A DNA stretch of 64,000 nt from contig NIOB01000003.1 of the NCBI GenBank assembly GCA_002189105.1, positions 558,001 to 622,000 on the forward strand. The letters run 5' to 3'. Shown here in pieces: positions 40,678-50,065 of the stretch. Both the position numbers and the translations under genes were made by a program. The first letter of the stretch is position 1. The number at the start of each line of letters is the position of its first letter. Under the pieces are notes generated by a model. That model worked only from the letters and a program-made list of their open reading frames with translations. It ran no database searches and was not told the DNA's origin. This DNA is from Saccharibacillus soli (lineage in GTDB: Bacteria > Bacillota > Bacilli > Paenibacillales > Paenibacillaceae).

Positions 40678-41349
40678 ATGAATACAACCGCTAAAAAACA
40701 AGATATTCTAACTGCGTTCCATACCCGTCATGCCGTCAAAACATTCGATCCTTCCCGAAAAATTTCGGGGGACGATTTTGATTTTATCATGGAAACCGCT
40801 CGACTTTCTCCAAGCTCCCTCGGTTACGAGCCTTGGAAGTTCCTGGTCGTGCAAAATGCCAAACTGCGCGAACAGATCCGAGCCGTCAGCTTCGGCGCTC
40901 AGGGACAACTGCCGACGGCCAGCCATTTTGTGATCCTGCTTGCCAGAACCGATGCCAGCACCTACAGCGATTACGTGCAGCAGCATATGACCTCTATCAA
41001 AAAGGTTCCGTCTGAGACGTGGACTCAGATGAGTCAAGCGTATCACGGTTTTCAGCAGGATGGTCTGAAGCTGTTTGAAAACGATCGCGCCCTGTTCGAC
41101 TGGGCCGGCAAACAGACGTATATCGCGCTCGGCAATATGTTGACGGCAGCCGCGCAGATCGGTATCGACTCCTGCCCGATCGAAGGCTTCGATTACGAAC
41201 GAGTAAACGAGATTCTGGATCGGGAAGGCCTTCTGGAGAACGGAGCTTACGGTGTCTCGGTCATGGCCGCTTTTGGCTACCGGGCGCAGGAACCAAGCCG
41301 GGCCAAAAGCAGACGGGATTATGACTCTGTGATCCAGTGGATCGAATAA
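40678..41349 (+). CDS. Oxygen-insensitive NAD(P)H nitroreductase family (NfsB/YfkO-like)
   Basis: The 223-residue flavoprotein shows nitroreductase-family motifs: FHTRHAVKTFDPSRKI, SPSSLGYEPWKFLVVQN (FMN-binding PSS), ALGNMLTAAAQIGIDSCPIEGF, and C-terminal FGYRAQEPSRAKSRR. It reduces nitroaromatics, quinones or azo dyes (family knowledge). Divergent from an HxlR regulator, a pairing seen for electrophile-induced reductases. Confidence 0.93.
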   Translation: MNTTAKKQDILTAFHTRHAVKTFDPSRKISGDDFDFIMETARLSPSSLGYEPWKFLVVQNAKLREQIRAVSFGAQGQLPTASHFVILLARTDASTYSDYVQQHMTSIKKVPSETWTQMSQAYHGFQQDGLKLFENDRALFDWAGKQTYIALGNMLTAAAQIGIDSCPIEGFDYERVNEILDREGLLENGAYGVSVMAAFGYRAQEPSRAKSRRDYDSVIQWIE

Positions 41350-41365
41350 ACACGCGACTTCTGAA

Positions 41366-41409
41366 AAACCGAATCGAACCCGGGCTTTCGCCGGGGGTCG
41401 ATTCGGTTT
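41366..41409 (+). terminator. Terminator after the nitroreductase gene
   Basis: Long stem with AAACCGAATCGA/TCGATTCGGTTT outer arms (41366-41377 and 41398-41409) and an inner CCCGG/CCGGG. Confidence 0.85.
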
Positions 41410-41436
41410 CTTCGGCTCTTCGGAGAATTCTGGACA

Positions 41437-41497
41437 TTGACAAATCGCAATCGAATCTCTAAAATCGCACTTAATGACAGTAAGCACTGACAGTCAT
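41437..41497 (+). promoter_or_regulatory. Promoter and TetR-type operator of the MFS pump operon
   Basis: TTGACA (41437-41442), 17-bp spacer, TAAAAT (41460-41465). Just downstream, over the expected transcription start, is an interrupted palindrome with TGACAGT ... ACTGACA (41475-41492, one mismatch) extended by ATGAC/GTCAT (41474-41497). A repressor here would block initiation. Confidence 0.65.
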
Positions 41498-41540
41498 TTT
41501 TCAACAATCCTCACAATACCTTCAGAAAAGAGGAATCTTG

Positions 41541-42929
41541 ATGTCCACGAATTCCGATGTTCCTGCGCGTTCCGGCGAAGCGCTGCTTCGTATTCTTGTT
41601 TTTACGTTGATCTTGTCGGTGATGAACGGCAGCATGTTTAACGTCGCGCTGCCGACGATCAGCGAAGACTTCCGCTTATCGCCCGCTCAGGTCAGTTGGA
41701 TCGTGACTGGCTATCTGATCGTGTATGCGGTAGGAGCGGTCATGTTCGGCAAACTGACCGAAAAATACGCGCCGAAAAATCTGCTGACTTTCGGCCTGCT
41801 CGTGCTGTCCGCGGGTTCCGTAGTGGGACTGATCTCTTCGACGTACGGGATGATTATCGTCGCGCGGATCTGTCAGGCGGTCGGCGCTTCGGTCATTCCC
41901 GCACTGGCGCTGATTATCCCGATTCGCTACTTCGCGCCAGAGCAGAGAGGCCGCGCTTTGGGCACGACCTCTGTCGGGATTGCGCTCGGTACCGCGCTCG
42001 GGCCGATCATCGCGGGCTTCGTGACCGCGTTCCTGGACTGGAAGATGCTGTTCGTCGTCCCGCTTCTGTCCCTCATCACGATTCCTTTCTACCGCAAACA
42101 CCTGCTCGGCGAGCCTTCGGAACCCGATCGGCAGATCGATTTTACAGGCGGTGTGCTGCTGGCCGGAACCGTCGCATCTCTGCTGTTGGCGCTCACCAAC
42201 AAACAGCTCGGCTGCGCGGGGATCAGCGTCGCCCTGCTGGTTTTGTTCATCCTGCGAATCCGCAGGGCGGCCGAACCTTTCATTTCGCCGTCCCTGTTCC
42301 GCAACCGCCTTTATTCCGCCAATCTGACGGCCGCCTTTTTTATCATGGCGATCAGCATGGGGCTTCCTTTTCTGCTGCCGCAGCTGTTGTCGCAGGTTTA
42401 CGATTTCTCGCCGGCTGTCATCGGGCTCGTCATGCTGCCTTCGGCGCTTGTTACCGCTTTGCTCGGCCGAACAGGTGGGCGTTTGGCTGACAGCAAAGGC
42501 CATGCTTTTCTGCTGTACGCCGCTTCGGCGCTGCTGATAACAGGTTTCGTCGGGTTGTCTTCCGCAGCCGGTTCTTCTTCGATTTGGGTCGCTTTTTTTC
42601 TAATCTTCGGCGTGCTGGGACAGTCTTACATGCAGATCGCTTTATCCGCTGCCGTATCACGAACGCTTCAACCGAGTCAGGTCGGCGTCGGAATGGGACT
42701 GTTATCGATGTCGAACTTTATCGCCGCCGCCTCGGCCACCGCCGTGCTCGGCAGCATGCTCGGCCCCGATCGACCTGCTATGAAGCTGAATCCGATTTCG
42801 CTCGGCGGCGAAAGCACGATGTACAGCAATATCTTGATCGTGCTCGCAATCGCAGCTTTAGGGTTCGCCTTGCTGTATCGCGTGTCGTTCATGCGCCGCG
42901 TACGCGCTTCAAACCGCACGGTTGATTGA
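41541..42929 (+). CDS. MFS drug efflux transporter (DHA2-like, QacA/TetL-type)
   Basis: The 462-residue protein has about 12-14 hydrophobic helices. The first carries VMNGSMFNVALPTISEDFRLSPAQVSWIVTGYLIV, the second-to-third loop GKLTEKYAPKNLL is the MFS loop, and motif C-like GIALGTALGPIIAGF is present. This suggests a proton-coupled multidrug exporter. The start ATG 41541 follows AGAGGAAT. It is followed by its TetR gene, whose start lies 85 bp beyond the pump's stop codon. Confidence 0.92.
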   Translation: MSTNSDVPARSGEALLRILVFTLILSVMNGSMFNVALPTISEDFRLSPAQVSWIVTGYLIVYAVGAVMFGKLTEKYAPKNLLTFGLLVLSAGSVVGLISSTYGMIIVARICQAVGASVIPALALIIPIRYFAPEQRGRALGTTSVGIALGTALGPIIAGFVTAFLDWKMLFVVPLLSLITIPFYRKHLLGEPSEPDRQIDFTGGVLLAGTVASLLLALTNKQLGCAGISVALLVLFILRIRRAAEPFISPSLFRNRLYSANLTAAFFIMAISMGLPFLLPQLLSQVYDFSPAVIGLVMLPSALVTALLGRTGGRLADSKGHAFLLYAASALLITGFVGLSSAAGSSSIWVAFFLIFGVLGQSYMQIALSAAVSRTLQPSQVGVGMGLLSMSNFIAAASATAVLGSMLGPDRPAMKLNPISLGGESTMYSNILIVLAIAALGFALLYRVSFMRRVRASNRTVD

Positions 42930-43014
42930 TTTGACAGCCGAGACGCGAATCGTATACGATCACCGGAAACGGCTTATTACAGAAGCCGCGTTATTCCGAC
43001 ATAGAGGTGAACCC

Positions 43015-43602
43015 ATGGAAGAAGGCTCCAAAAAAACGACCGACGAAAAACTGCTGCTTGCCGCGATCGATTTAATTTCGGCCAGAGGGTATAAAAGCGT
43101 CACGACGCTGGAACTGGCCGCTGCGGCCGGAGTCAGCGAGAAAACGCTGTTCCGCCGTTTCGGCAGCAAACAAAAACTGCTCGAAGCCGCGTTCGACCGT
43201 TTCCACTATGCGGCGGAAATGACCGCGATCTTCGACGAACGGCTGGTCGGTGATCTGCACGCCGACCTGCTGCTAATCAGCCGAAGCTATCATGCCATCA
43301 TGAACCGCAACCGTAAAATGCTGATGATCGGACTGAAAGAAGCCGAGAATCTGCCCGGTTTCCTCGAACGGACGATGCAGCATCCCCGGCAGTTTATCGA
43401 CAGCTTGGCCCGCTATTTCAAACGTTTGCGCGATGAGGGCAAACTGATCGATACCGATCCCGAGATGCAGGCTTTCGTGTTCATCTCCATGAATTACGGG
43501 CTGTTCCTGAACGATCTCGAAGGCGGCCGATTCCCGTCGTTCTCGCTCGACCGGACGATCGAAGAAAGCGTCAAGACGTTCGTGCGCGCGCTGACTCCTT
43601 AG
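43015..43602 (+). CDS. TetR-family regulator of the MFS pump
   Basis: The 195-residue protein has a TetR HTH (LLLAAIDLISARGYKSVTTLELAAAAGVSEKTLFRRFGSKQKLLEAAF) and an AcrR-type ligand domain. ATG at 43015 has an AGAGGTGA site; the open frame extends further upstream into the MFS gene. It lies in the same operon as the pump, the usual pump-repressor layout. Inducer unknown. Confidence 0.92.
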   Translation: MEEGSKKTTDEKLLLAAIDLISARGYKSVTTLELAAAAGVSEKTLFRRFGSKQKLLEAAFDRFHYAAEMTAIFDERLVGDLHADLLLISRSYHAIMNRNRKMLMIGLKEAENLPGFLERTMQHPRQFIDSLARYFKRLRDEGKLIDTDPEMQAFVFISMNYGLFLNDLEGGRFPSFSLDRTIEESVKTFVRALTP

Positions 43603-43639
43603 CCCAGCTGCGGTTCGGCTCTGCTTCTCCGGCACGACA

Positions 43640-43679
43640 AAACGGGAGAACGCGCGGATTCCCGCGCATTCTCCCGTTT
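43640..43679. terminator. Bidirectional terminator between TetR and solute-binding genes
   Basis: Stem AAACGGGAGAA-C-GCGCGG/CCGCGC-A-TTCTCCCGTTT (43640-43657, 43662-43679) with one mismatch. Confidence 0.85.
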
Positions 43680-43716
43680 CTGTCCTTTTCACCGTTCCAC
43701 GTCCGCAGTCCTGCCT

Positions 43717-45357
43717 TTACTTATACTTCCCATCATCGATCGCTTCCTGCTTCTCGTCCAGAATCTCCTGATAGCCCGCATCCAGATACTGCTGCTTGGC
43801 TTCTTCGTAGATCTTGTCGAATTGATCTTCCGGTGCCAGCGCCACCTTCAGATACAGCTCCTGGAACAGCACGTTCAGATCGGCCTTGTAGTCATTCACG
43901 CTGTCCAGTACGACGGTGAACAGGGCGTCCGGTGTGCGGAATTCCGACGTTTCCTCATAATATTTGACCAGATCGTCCACCAGTTTCTCCTGACCTGGAG
44001 GCGACCAGTTGCGCTTGTTGGCTTCCAGCGTCTTCTCGGCATCCGGGTACTGCGCGGTTTCCGTGACCAGTGCCCAGTAGTCTTTGTTATTGTTCTGCGC
44101 CAGCACCGACTCGCCTTTGTAATCCGGTTTGCGAACGGCGATGCCTTGGTCGTCCAGGGTATAGTTCTCGCCTTCCACGCCATTTTGCAGGAAGAACAGA
44201 TTCTCCGGTTGGCTCATCCATTCCAGATACATCCATACGGCAGCGCGTTCCATGTCCGTCGATTCGTAGTTGATGCCCATGATAAATCCAAACGGCCAAT
44301 AGGCGCGGCCCTGCGGCTTGCGGCCTTCCGGCACACCGGCACCTGGAGGCAGAATGGCGAATTCGGCATCCGCGTTGTTCTTCATTGTCGCGCCGAACAC
44401 ATCGGTATTGTTGGTCAGGTAGGTGCTGTACGTGCCTGTCTTGCCCGCGACGAATTCAGCTTTGGTCTTGGAATCGTCGTCGCGCAGATAGAATTCTTTG
44501 TCGATCAGACCGTTGTTGTACTGGTAGTTCAGGTTGCGCAGGAAACGTTCCGTGTCCGCTGTCGTAAAGTCAGCTACGGACAGATCGGAATAGAGCGCAC
44601 GGTATTTCTCATCAATGGGCCAATCGCGGAACGCATAGTTATAGTTAAACGAGTTCTGGATCAGGCTGCCGCCCGCTGCGCCCAGTCCGGCTTCTTTCCA
44701 TTTCTTCAGCATTTCATTGTATTTCTCAAGCGACGTCAGATCCTCCATCTTCATGCCAACCTTCTCCACCCAGTCTTTGCGGATGATAGTTGTAAAGTTG
44801 TCGGCATTGGGGCGAGAGGCGAAGACGAAGGTGGGCTTGTCGTCGATTGTGCCGTACTGCTCGATGGTTTCGCCGGTATTTTTCCAGTAGGTCGGGGCAT
44901 AGTTCTTCACTTCGTCATAGTTCAGCTCTTGCAGGACATCTTCACCGTAATAGGCCAGCGCCTGCGGCATATCATAGTGGAAAATGATGTCCGGCGCCTT
45001 GTGCGAAGCCAGCAGCTGCTCGAAGTCGGTCACTTCGCTGCTGCGTGTAATCGGCACGAAGTTAACGCTTACATTATACTTGTCGCCAAATTCCTTCTGA
45101 ATCCAGCGCGTGTAATAGTTGTCCGTGACGTTCCAGCCTTCAAAGGCCCGTTCATAAACGGGAATGTCGAGACTGACCTTCTCGGGAAACCCTTTTGAGT
45201 AATCCGGGAAGCTGCCTGCCTCGCTTGCGGCTGCGGGTTTGTCACCCGAAGCAGGTGCTCCTTCCGCCTCTTTGCTCGCTCCACCGCCGCCGCTGCACCC
45301 TGCCAACAACGCCACCGCCGCGATTCCCGCCAACCAACTTCTTTTTTGCCTGCTCAT
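43717..45357 (-). CDS. Carbohydrate ABC transporter solute-binding lipoprotein (LplA-like)
   Basis: The 546-residue protein has a lipoprotein signal (SWLAGIAAVALLAGC, Cys lipidation) and a ~530-residue family-1 sugar-binding domain with WTEKVGMKMEDLTSLEKYNEMLKKWK-like helices and WMYLEWMSQPENL. This long form is characteristic of Paenibacillus LplA/YtcQ proteins. The third gene of the lplB-lplC-binding protein operon. Start at 45357 has AAGGGGG. It likely recognises complex plant oligosaccharides; ligand not known. Confidence 0.92.
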   Translation of the reverse strand: MSRQKRSWLAGIAAVALLAGCSGGGGASKEAEGAPASGDKPAAASEAGSFPDYSKGFPEKVSLDIPVYERAFEGWNVTDNYYTRWIQKEFGDKYNVSVNFVPITRSSEVTDFEQLLASHKAPDIIFHYDMPQALAYYGEDVLQELNYDEVKNYAPTYWKNTGETIEQYGTIDDKPTFVFASRPNADNFTTIIRKDWVEKVGMKMEDLTSLEKYNEMLKKWKEAGLGAAGGSLIQNSFNYNYAFRDWPIDEKYRALYSDLSVADFTTADTERFLRNLNYQYNNGLIDKEFYLRDDDSKTKAEFVAGKTGTYSTYLTNNTDVFGATMKNNADAEFAILPPGAGVPEGRKPQGRAYWPFGFIMGINYESTDMERAAVWMYLEWMSQPENLFFLQNGVEGENYTLDDQGIAVRKPDYKGESVLAQNNNKDYWALVTETAQYPDAEKTLEANKRNWSPPGQEKLVDDLVKYYEETSEFRTPDALFTVVLDSVNDYKADLNVLFQELYLKVALAPEDQFDKIYEEAKQQYLDAGYQEILDEKQEAIDDGKYK

Positions 45358-45417
45358 ATGAATCCCCCTTCGTTTTTTCATCACTTGGTGAAGCAAATTT
45401 TAATGTACCCCGACCTT

Positions 45418-46314
45418 CTATTCCTTCACTGCGCCCAGCATCGTGCCCTGAACGAAATACTTTTGCACGAATGGATAGATGCAGATGATCGGAATGGTGG
45501 CGAAGACGACAACGGATGCCTTCAACACTTCGGGATTGCTGAGTGTCACTTCGGTCGCTTCCAATTGGAAGCTCTCGCTGGCCTGGACGACCAGATAATA
45601 CAGCTTGAGCTGGAGCGGACGAAGATCGACGTTATGTTTGATATAGAACAGGGCATCCTGATAGGCGTTCCAGCGGCCAACCGCATAGAACAGGGACAGG
45701 GTTGCCAGAATCGGCTTGGACAGCGGCAGCACGATACTGGTCAGAATCCGGAAATGTCCGGCGCCGTCGATGCGTGCCGATTCTTCGAGACTGACCGGAA
45801 CGCTGTGTGTGAACGTGGTCTTGAGGATCAACAGATTATAGGCACTGAAGGCAAGCGGGAGAATCATCGCCCACATCGTATCCAGCATCCCCAGACTGTT
45901 GATGAGCATGTATTCCGGAATAATCCCGCCGCTGAAATACATGGTGAACAAGAAGATGAAGGTCAGGGTCGAACGGCCCTTGAGCTGTCTTCTGGACAGC
46001 GGATAAGCGGCGCAGATCGTGACCACCATCCCCAGAACGGTGAACAGGACGGTTACAATCACCGAGACATACAGGGACTTCAGAATACTGGCATCCGCAA
46101 AAATCTTGGCATAGGCTTCGACACTGAATCCTCTCGGCCATAAGAAGACTTTGTTGGCGATAACGTAAGCATCTTCACTGAATGACTTGGCGACCACATG
46201 CAGATACGGGATAAAACAGATCAGCGAGACAATGACCAATACGGCATGGATCAGGAACCCCCAGACGTCGAAACGCCGACGACTTCCGACCGGAGCATTT
46301 GGCGTGGCTTTCAT
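45418..46314 (-). CDS. Sugar ABC transporter permease (LplC/YtcP-like)
   Basis: The 298-residue protein has six transmembrane helices and the MalG-type EAA loop (EESARIDGAGHFRILTSIVLPLSKPILATL). C-terminal FVQKYFVQGTMLGAVKE is the usual end of these YtcP-type permeases. ATG at 46314 with GAGGAGG. It is 15 bp after the first permease gene. Confidence 0.93.
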   Translation of the reverse strand: MKATPNAPVGSRRRFDVWGFLIHAVLVIVSLICFIPYLHVVAKSFSEDAYVIANKVFLWPRGFSVEAYAKIFADASILKSLYVSVIVTVLFTVLGMVVTICAAYPLSRRQLKGRSTLTFIFLFTMYFSGGIIPEYMLINSLGMLDTMWAMILPLAFSAYNLLILKTTFTHSVPVSLEESARIDGAGHFRILTSIVLPLSKPILATLSLFYAVGRWNAYQDALFYIKHNVDLRPLQLKLYYLVVQASESFQLEATEVTLSNPEVLKASVVVFATIPIICIYPFVQKYFVQGTMLGAVKE

Positions 46315-46329
46315 GGCTGGCCTCCTCTC

Positions 46330-47295
46330 TTATAACAATCCATCTTCGCCCAGCTTCTTGGCGACCCGGTCGGCCGTCAGGACGAGAATCAATCCGATGA
46401 GCGCCTGGAACAATCCAAGTGCGGTTGCCCGGCTGATGTCGCCGCCTTCGATCCCCCAGCGGTAGACCAGGACCGGAATGGTCGTCGTGAATTCGGTGGT
46501 GGCGCGGTTGAGCAGGGCATAGATCCGTTCAAATGAACCCCCCATGACGCCGCCCAGACTCATGATAAGCAGGGTCACGATCGTCGGACGGATGGACGGC
46601 AGGGTGACGTTCCACATCTTGCGCCAGCGTCCTGCCCCATCGACGGTGGCTGCTTCATACAGATCGGGGTTGATACTGCTCATCGAAGCCAGATAGATGA
46701 TCGTACCCCAGCCCATGCTTGCCCAGATTCCGATCAGCAGGTAACTGATAAGCCAGTTCATATCCTCCTGAAGGAACGGTACTCGCGTCCCGCCGAACTG
46801 CGCAATCAGGTTGTTAATCATCCCGCTGCCTTCGCCCAGCAGTTGATAGGCAATCGCACCGATGATGACCCAGGACAGGAAGTGCGGCAGATACAGCAGC
46901 GTCTGATTGATGCGCTTGAACAGCACATTTTTGACTTCATGCAGCAGCAGTGCCAGGAAGATCGGCACCGTGAAGCTTAATAGAAGATCCATTACATTGA
47001 GCAGCAGCGTGTTGCGTACTGCCCTGGCGAAGTCCTTTTTGGCGAACAATTCCTGAAAGACCTCAAATCCTACCCATTCGCTGCCCCAGAACCCCTTCGC
47101 AATCTTATAGTCCTTAAATGCGAGCACTAGGCCCCCAAGCGGCGAATACTTGAAGACCAGCACGAGGGCCAGCGGAAGGAGCAGCAGCGTGTAGAGCTGC
47201 CAGTCGCGGCGCAGATAATAGAGAACGCCGAATCGGCGCCCGCTCCCAATTGAAGCGGTTTCATTTTTGCGTTTGATGACGCTTGCTCCCTTCAT
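46330..47295 (-). CDS. Sugar ABC transporter permease (LplB-like)
   Basis: The 321-residue protein has six TM helices, the MalF-type EAA motif YEAATVDGAGRWRKMWNVTLPSIRPTI, and C-terminal FQALIGLILVLTADRVAKKLGEDGLL. First gene of the operon, preceded by GGGAGGTG. The ATPase is not in the operon, as is common for Lpl/Ytc systems, which share MsmX. Confidence 0.93.
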   Translation of the reverse strand: MKGASVIKRKNETASIGSGRRFGVLYYLRRDWQLYTLLLLPLALVLVFKYSPLGGLVLAFKDYKIAKGFWGSEWVGFEVFQELFAKKDFARAVRNTLLLNVMDLLLSFTVPIFLALLLHEVKNVLFKRINQTLLYLPHFLSWVIIGAIAYQLLGEGSGMINNLIAQFGGTRVPFLQEDMNWLISYLLIGIWASMGWGTIIYLASMSSINPDLYEAATVDGAGRWRKMWNVTLPSIRPTIVTLLIMSLGGVMGGSFERIYALLNRATTEFTTTIPVLVYRWGIEGGDISRATALGLFQALIGLILVLTADRVAKKLGEDGLL

Positions 47296-47573
47296 GTGTT
47301 CACCTCCCTTTCGCTTTTTTCCATCCGTCGCCGGAAGATGTGCCCATCATAGCCTTGGTCATCGCCCGGGGTAAACGACGACTGTTGATGCTCACGGCCA
47401 TTTTTGATTGGACACTGCGCGGTTGTGGGCTTTTTGCGAGAGAAGAAGATCATTTTTGACCCTCGGAATCAGATATGGTGGCTCTGCCGAATCTCTTCAA
47501 TTGGCAGAGAACTCACCTTCACCGGAGCTGACTGTCCGGTCAGATTCGTACTCAGGCAAGCGGCGCCATCCCA

Positions 47574-49838
47574 TTAAGAGGTGCGCTGCTTCGCCTTGTA
47601 ACTGCTCGGGGCCATCCCCTCATATTTATGGAAAAATCGATTGAAACTGCGTGCATTATCATAGCCTACTTCTGCCGCAATCTCCGTGATCGTTCGATCA
47701 CTGGTCATCAGCAGCCGCTTCGCTTCCTCCACGCGCAGCTTGTTCAGATAATCGATCAAGCTAAGTCCGATCGTCTCATACGCAATCTTGCGCATGTACG
47801 AATAACTGATTCCCAGCTCACGCGCCATCTCCTCGAAGACGACTTCCTCCCGGTAATGTTCCCGCAGATAGGCTACGATCCGCTCTCCATGTGAAGAGGC
47901 CTCGTTGGAAGCGGGGCGCGATGAGGCGGAGACGACCTCGGCGTAGAACTCATGCAGATAAGCCTGGAGATCGTCCAGCGTGTCCAGAGAGGAGATGGTC
48001 GAGTAGACACTGCCCCGCCCGGCGAGGATTCGCGCGGCATGGTTGTCGTTCTCGCGCAGATGCTTGATCGTGACGCCCACCAACTGGTTGTAAATGAACA
48101 GAATATTGTCGTACGAGATCGAATCCGCTGCCCGAATGTCACAGGCAATCTTGTCCAGCTCCCGATCAATGCTCCCCAGATCTTCCGCGTCGAGGAAGTT
48201 CAGGATTCGCTGCTCACTGTGCGCGGGATACAGATATTTGCCGCTGCCATCTTCCTCGCGGGGGCCAAAGTGGATGCCGCCACTGCCTGCGATCATCCGC
48301 CGCTTGACAGCTTCCGACGCTTCGCCCGCCAGATCACGAATATCCGCCGCCCCCTCCTGCTCCCGGCTTAGTCCGATCGTCACCGTATGTCCGAACACTT
48401 CTTCAGCGCGGGTTGCCAGCTGCCTCATGCGAATCGGCACGTCGCCTCGATCACCGGATTCCCGTCCATCGTTGATGACCATGACAAAATAGCCATCGCC
48501 CTGATACAGAAAATGACTGCTTACGCTTTCGCCAAACAGCCCATCGCAGTAGCCACTGAGCAGATACCGATGATAACTGCGCGTCTCCGAGTTATGCTTG
48601 CTGATATACTGCCGATACCCATCAATCGAGATCGCCGCTACCCGGAAATGGGCATATGGGAAAATCTCCTCTACCGGACGAGTTACTTCGCCGCGCAGCA
48701 AATGTTGAACGGCCAGACTGCGTGCATCCCGCTCCCGCTGCTGAAGCAGCGTGTGCAGCCTCGATTCTTCATCTCTCATGCTGAGAAACGCATCTTCCAG
48801 ATAAGCAAACTCATTGCGCCGGGGCAGCCTTGTTCCAGATGTCTCGTTTAATCGGCGCACCAGCAGGCGGGCAGGGCGGGACAGCCAGGTTGCCAGCAGC
48901 AGCGTGACGAATGCACCGACAAAGATGATGATCGCCGTCAGCAGCACCAACCCACTCTGCCGCGCATGGGTCTGGGTCAGCAGTTCCTGGACGGAGAAGA
49001 TGCCCACATGTGTCCAGCCCAGCAGCTGTGAATCCGACCAGGTATACAGCAGCCGCTCTCCATTCACTTCCCGAAAGGCATACCCTTTGGCAGGCGCATC
49101 CTTCAGCAGCTCGCTGTAGATCGGCAGCTCCGCGATATGCTGCAGCAGTATACGCTTGTCGGGCGTAGAGACGACGGTTCCATCATGATCGATCAGCGCA
49201 TAACCCGCACTCGCTTCATTGGAAGAATACATGTATTGACCCAGCTGACTCTCTCGGATATTGATAACAATGGTACCTTTGGTTGTCGTGGACAGACGAT
49301 TCAGCGGCAGTACATACGAGACGACATTCACGCCCGAATCCAGCTTGCGCGGCACCCAGACTCCGGCGATTCCCGATTGCCGATCCAGCGCCTGCTGAAT
49401 CCAGTCCAGATTCTCATAGCGATTCAGACGTGCGATACTGCGATCCGTGGAGACGACATAATCCGAATCCTGAAGATAGAAAAAGGAAGAATAGACCCCA
49501 TCTGCCCGGTGATTCAGATTGGTTAGCTCACGCATCACCGCCATCGCCTGACTGATTCTGCTGTAGTCCCCACTAAGCGTGTCGTAAGTCGGAAATGGAC
49601 GCAGACGGTCAAAAGTACCGATGGCCGACAGACGAACTACATCCTGTGCCAGGTTGTTCAGCGCATTTTCGTTCAGCCGGCGCCCCGCTACCAGCTCCGC
49701 CAGTGACGACTCCGCGATCTGGCGCTCGGAATCACGCAGACTCTGTTCGCCGCTGTACCAGGTCAGAATACTGGCCGGGATCACCATGACGATGAACAAG
49801 ATGAGCGCCAATTGCAGCGTCATCGGGAAACGTTTCAT
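47574..49838 (-). CDS. Membrane AraC-family sensor-regulator (YtdP/YesN-like fusion)
   Basis: The 754-residue protein has an N-terminal TM helix (LALILFIVMVIPASILTWYS), a ~270-residue extracellular dCache-type sensor, a second TM (LVLLTAIIIFVGAFVTLLLATWLSRPARLL, ~297-325), and an HAMP-like linker. The C-terminal AraC HTH carries IVAYLREHYREEVVFEEMARELGISYSYMRK and YDNARSFNRFFHKYEGMAPSSYK. This one-component type senses sugar outside and activates the adjacent ABC transporter. A cre-like site lies upstream. Start has GGAGG. Confidence 0.92.
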   Translation of the reverse strand: MKRFPMTLQLALILFIVMVIPASILTWYSGEQSLRDSERQIAESSLAELVAGRRLNENALNNLAQDVVRLSAIGTFDRLRPFPTYDTLSGDYSRISQAMAVMRELTNLNHRADGVYSSFFYLQDSDYVVSTDRSIARLNRYENLDWIQQALDRQSGIAGVWVPRKLDSGVNVVSYVLPLNRLSTTTKGTIVINIRESQLGQYMYSSNEASAGYALIDHDGTVVSTPDKRILLQHIAELPIYSELLKDAPAKGYAFREVNGERLLYTWSDSQLLGWTHVGIFSVQELLTQTHARQSGLVLLTAIIIFVGAFVTLLLATWLSRPARLLVRRLNETSGTRLPRRNEFAYLEDAFLSMRDEESRLHTLLQQRERDARSLAVQHLLRGEVTRPVEEIFPYAHFRVAAISIDGYRQYISKHNSETRSYHRYLLSGYCDGLFGESVSSHFLYQGDGYFVMVINDGRESGDRGDVPIRMRQLATRAEEVFGHTVTIGLSREQEGAADIRDLAGEASEAVKRRMIAGSGGIHFGPREEDGSGKYLYPAHSEQRILNFLDAEDLGSIDRELDKIACDIRAADSISYDNILFIYNQLVGVTIKHLRENDNHAARILAGRGSVYSTISSLDTLDDLQAYLHEFYAEVVSASSRPASNEASSHGERIVAYLREHYREEVVFEEMARELGISYSYMRKIAYETIGLSLIDYLNKLRVEEAKRLLMTSDRTITEIAAEVGYDNARSFNRFFHKYEGMAPSSYKAKQRTS

Positions 49839-49876
49839 GGAAATTCCTCCAATCGGGCGAGTTTAATAAACTTTTA

Positions 49877-49890
49877 TGTTAACGCTTACA
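49877..49890 (-). promoter_or_regulatory. Catabolite-responsive element (cre-like) upstream of the AraC sensor gene
   Basis: TGTTAACGCTTACA matches the CcpA consensus TGNAANCGNWNNCA with one mismatch. It lies 39-52 bp before the ATG on the minus strand, consistent with glucose repression of the sensor-regulator. Confidence 0.6.
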
Positions 49891-50065
49891 AGATAATTTA
49901 TACAAATAACTCCCTTTTATATTAAGGACTTCAAGTTACTCTGTCCACGGATAATTTCTTTGATGTTGTGGGATTTGGATAGGTTGTTGAAGTTTTGCAC
50001 CCAACGTTCCAACCGCTGCGTATTGCGTAAGGTGAGTCAACTCAAGAAAAAGGATGATGTTAATC

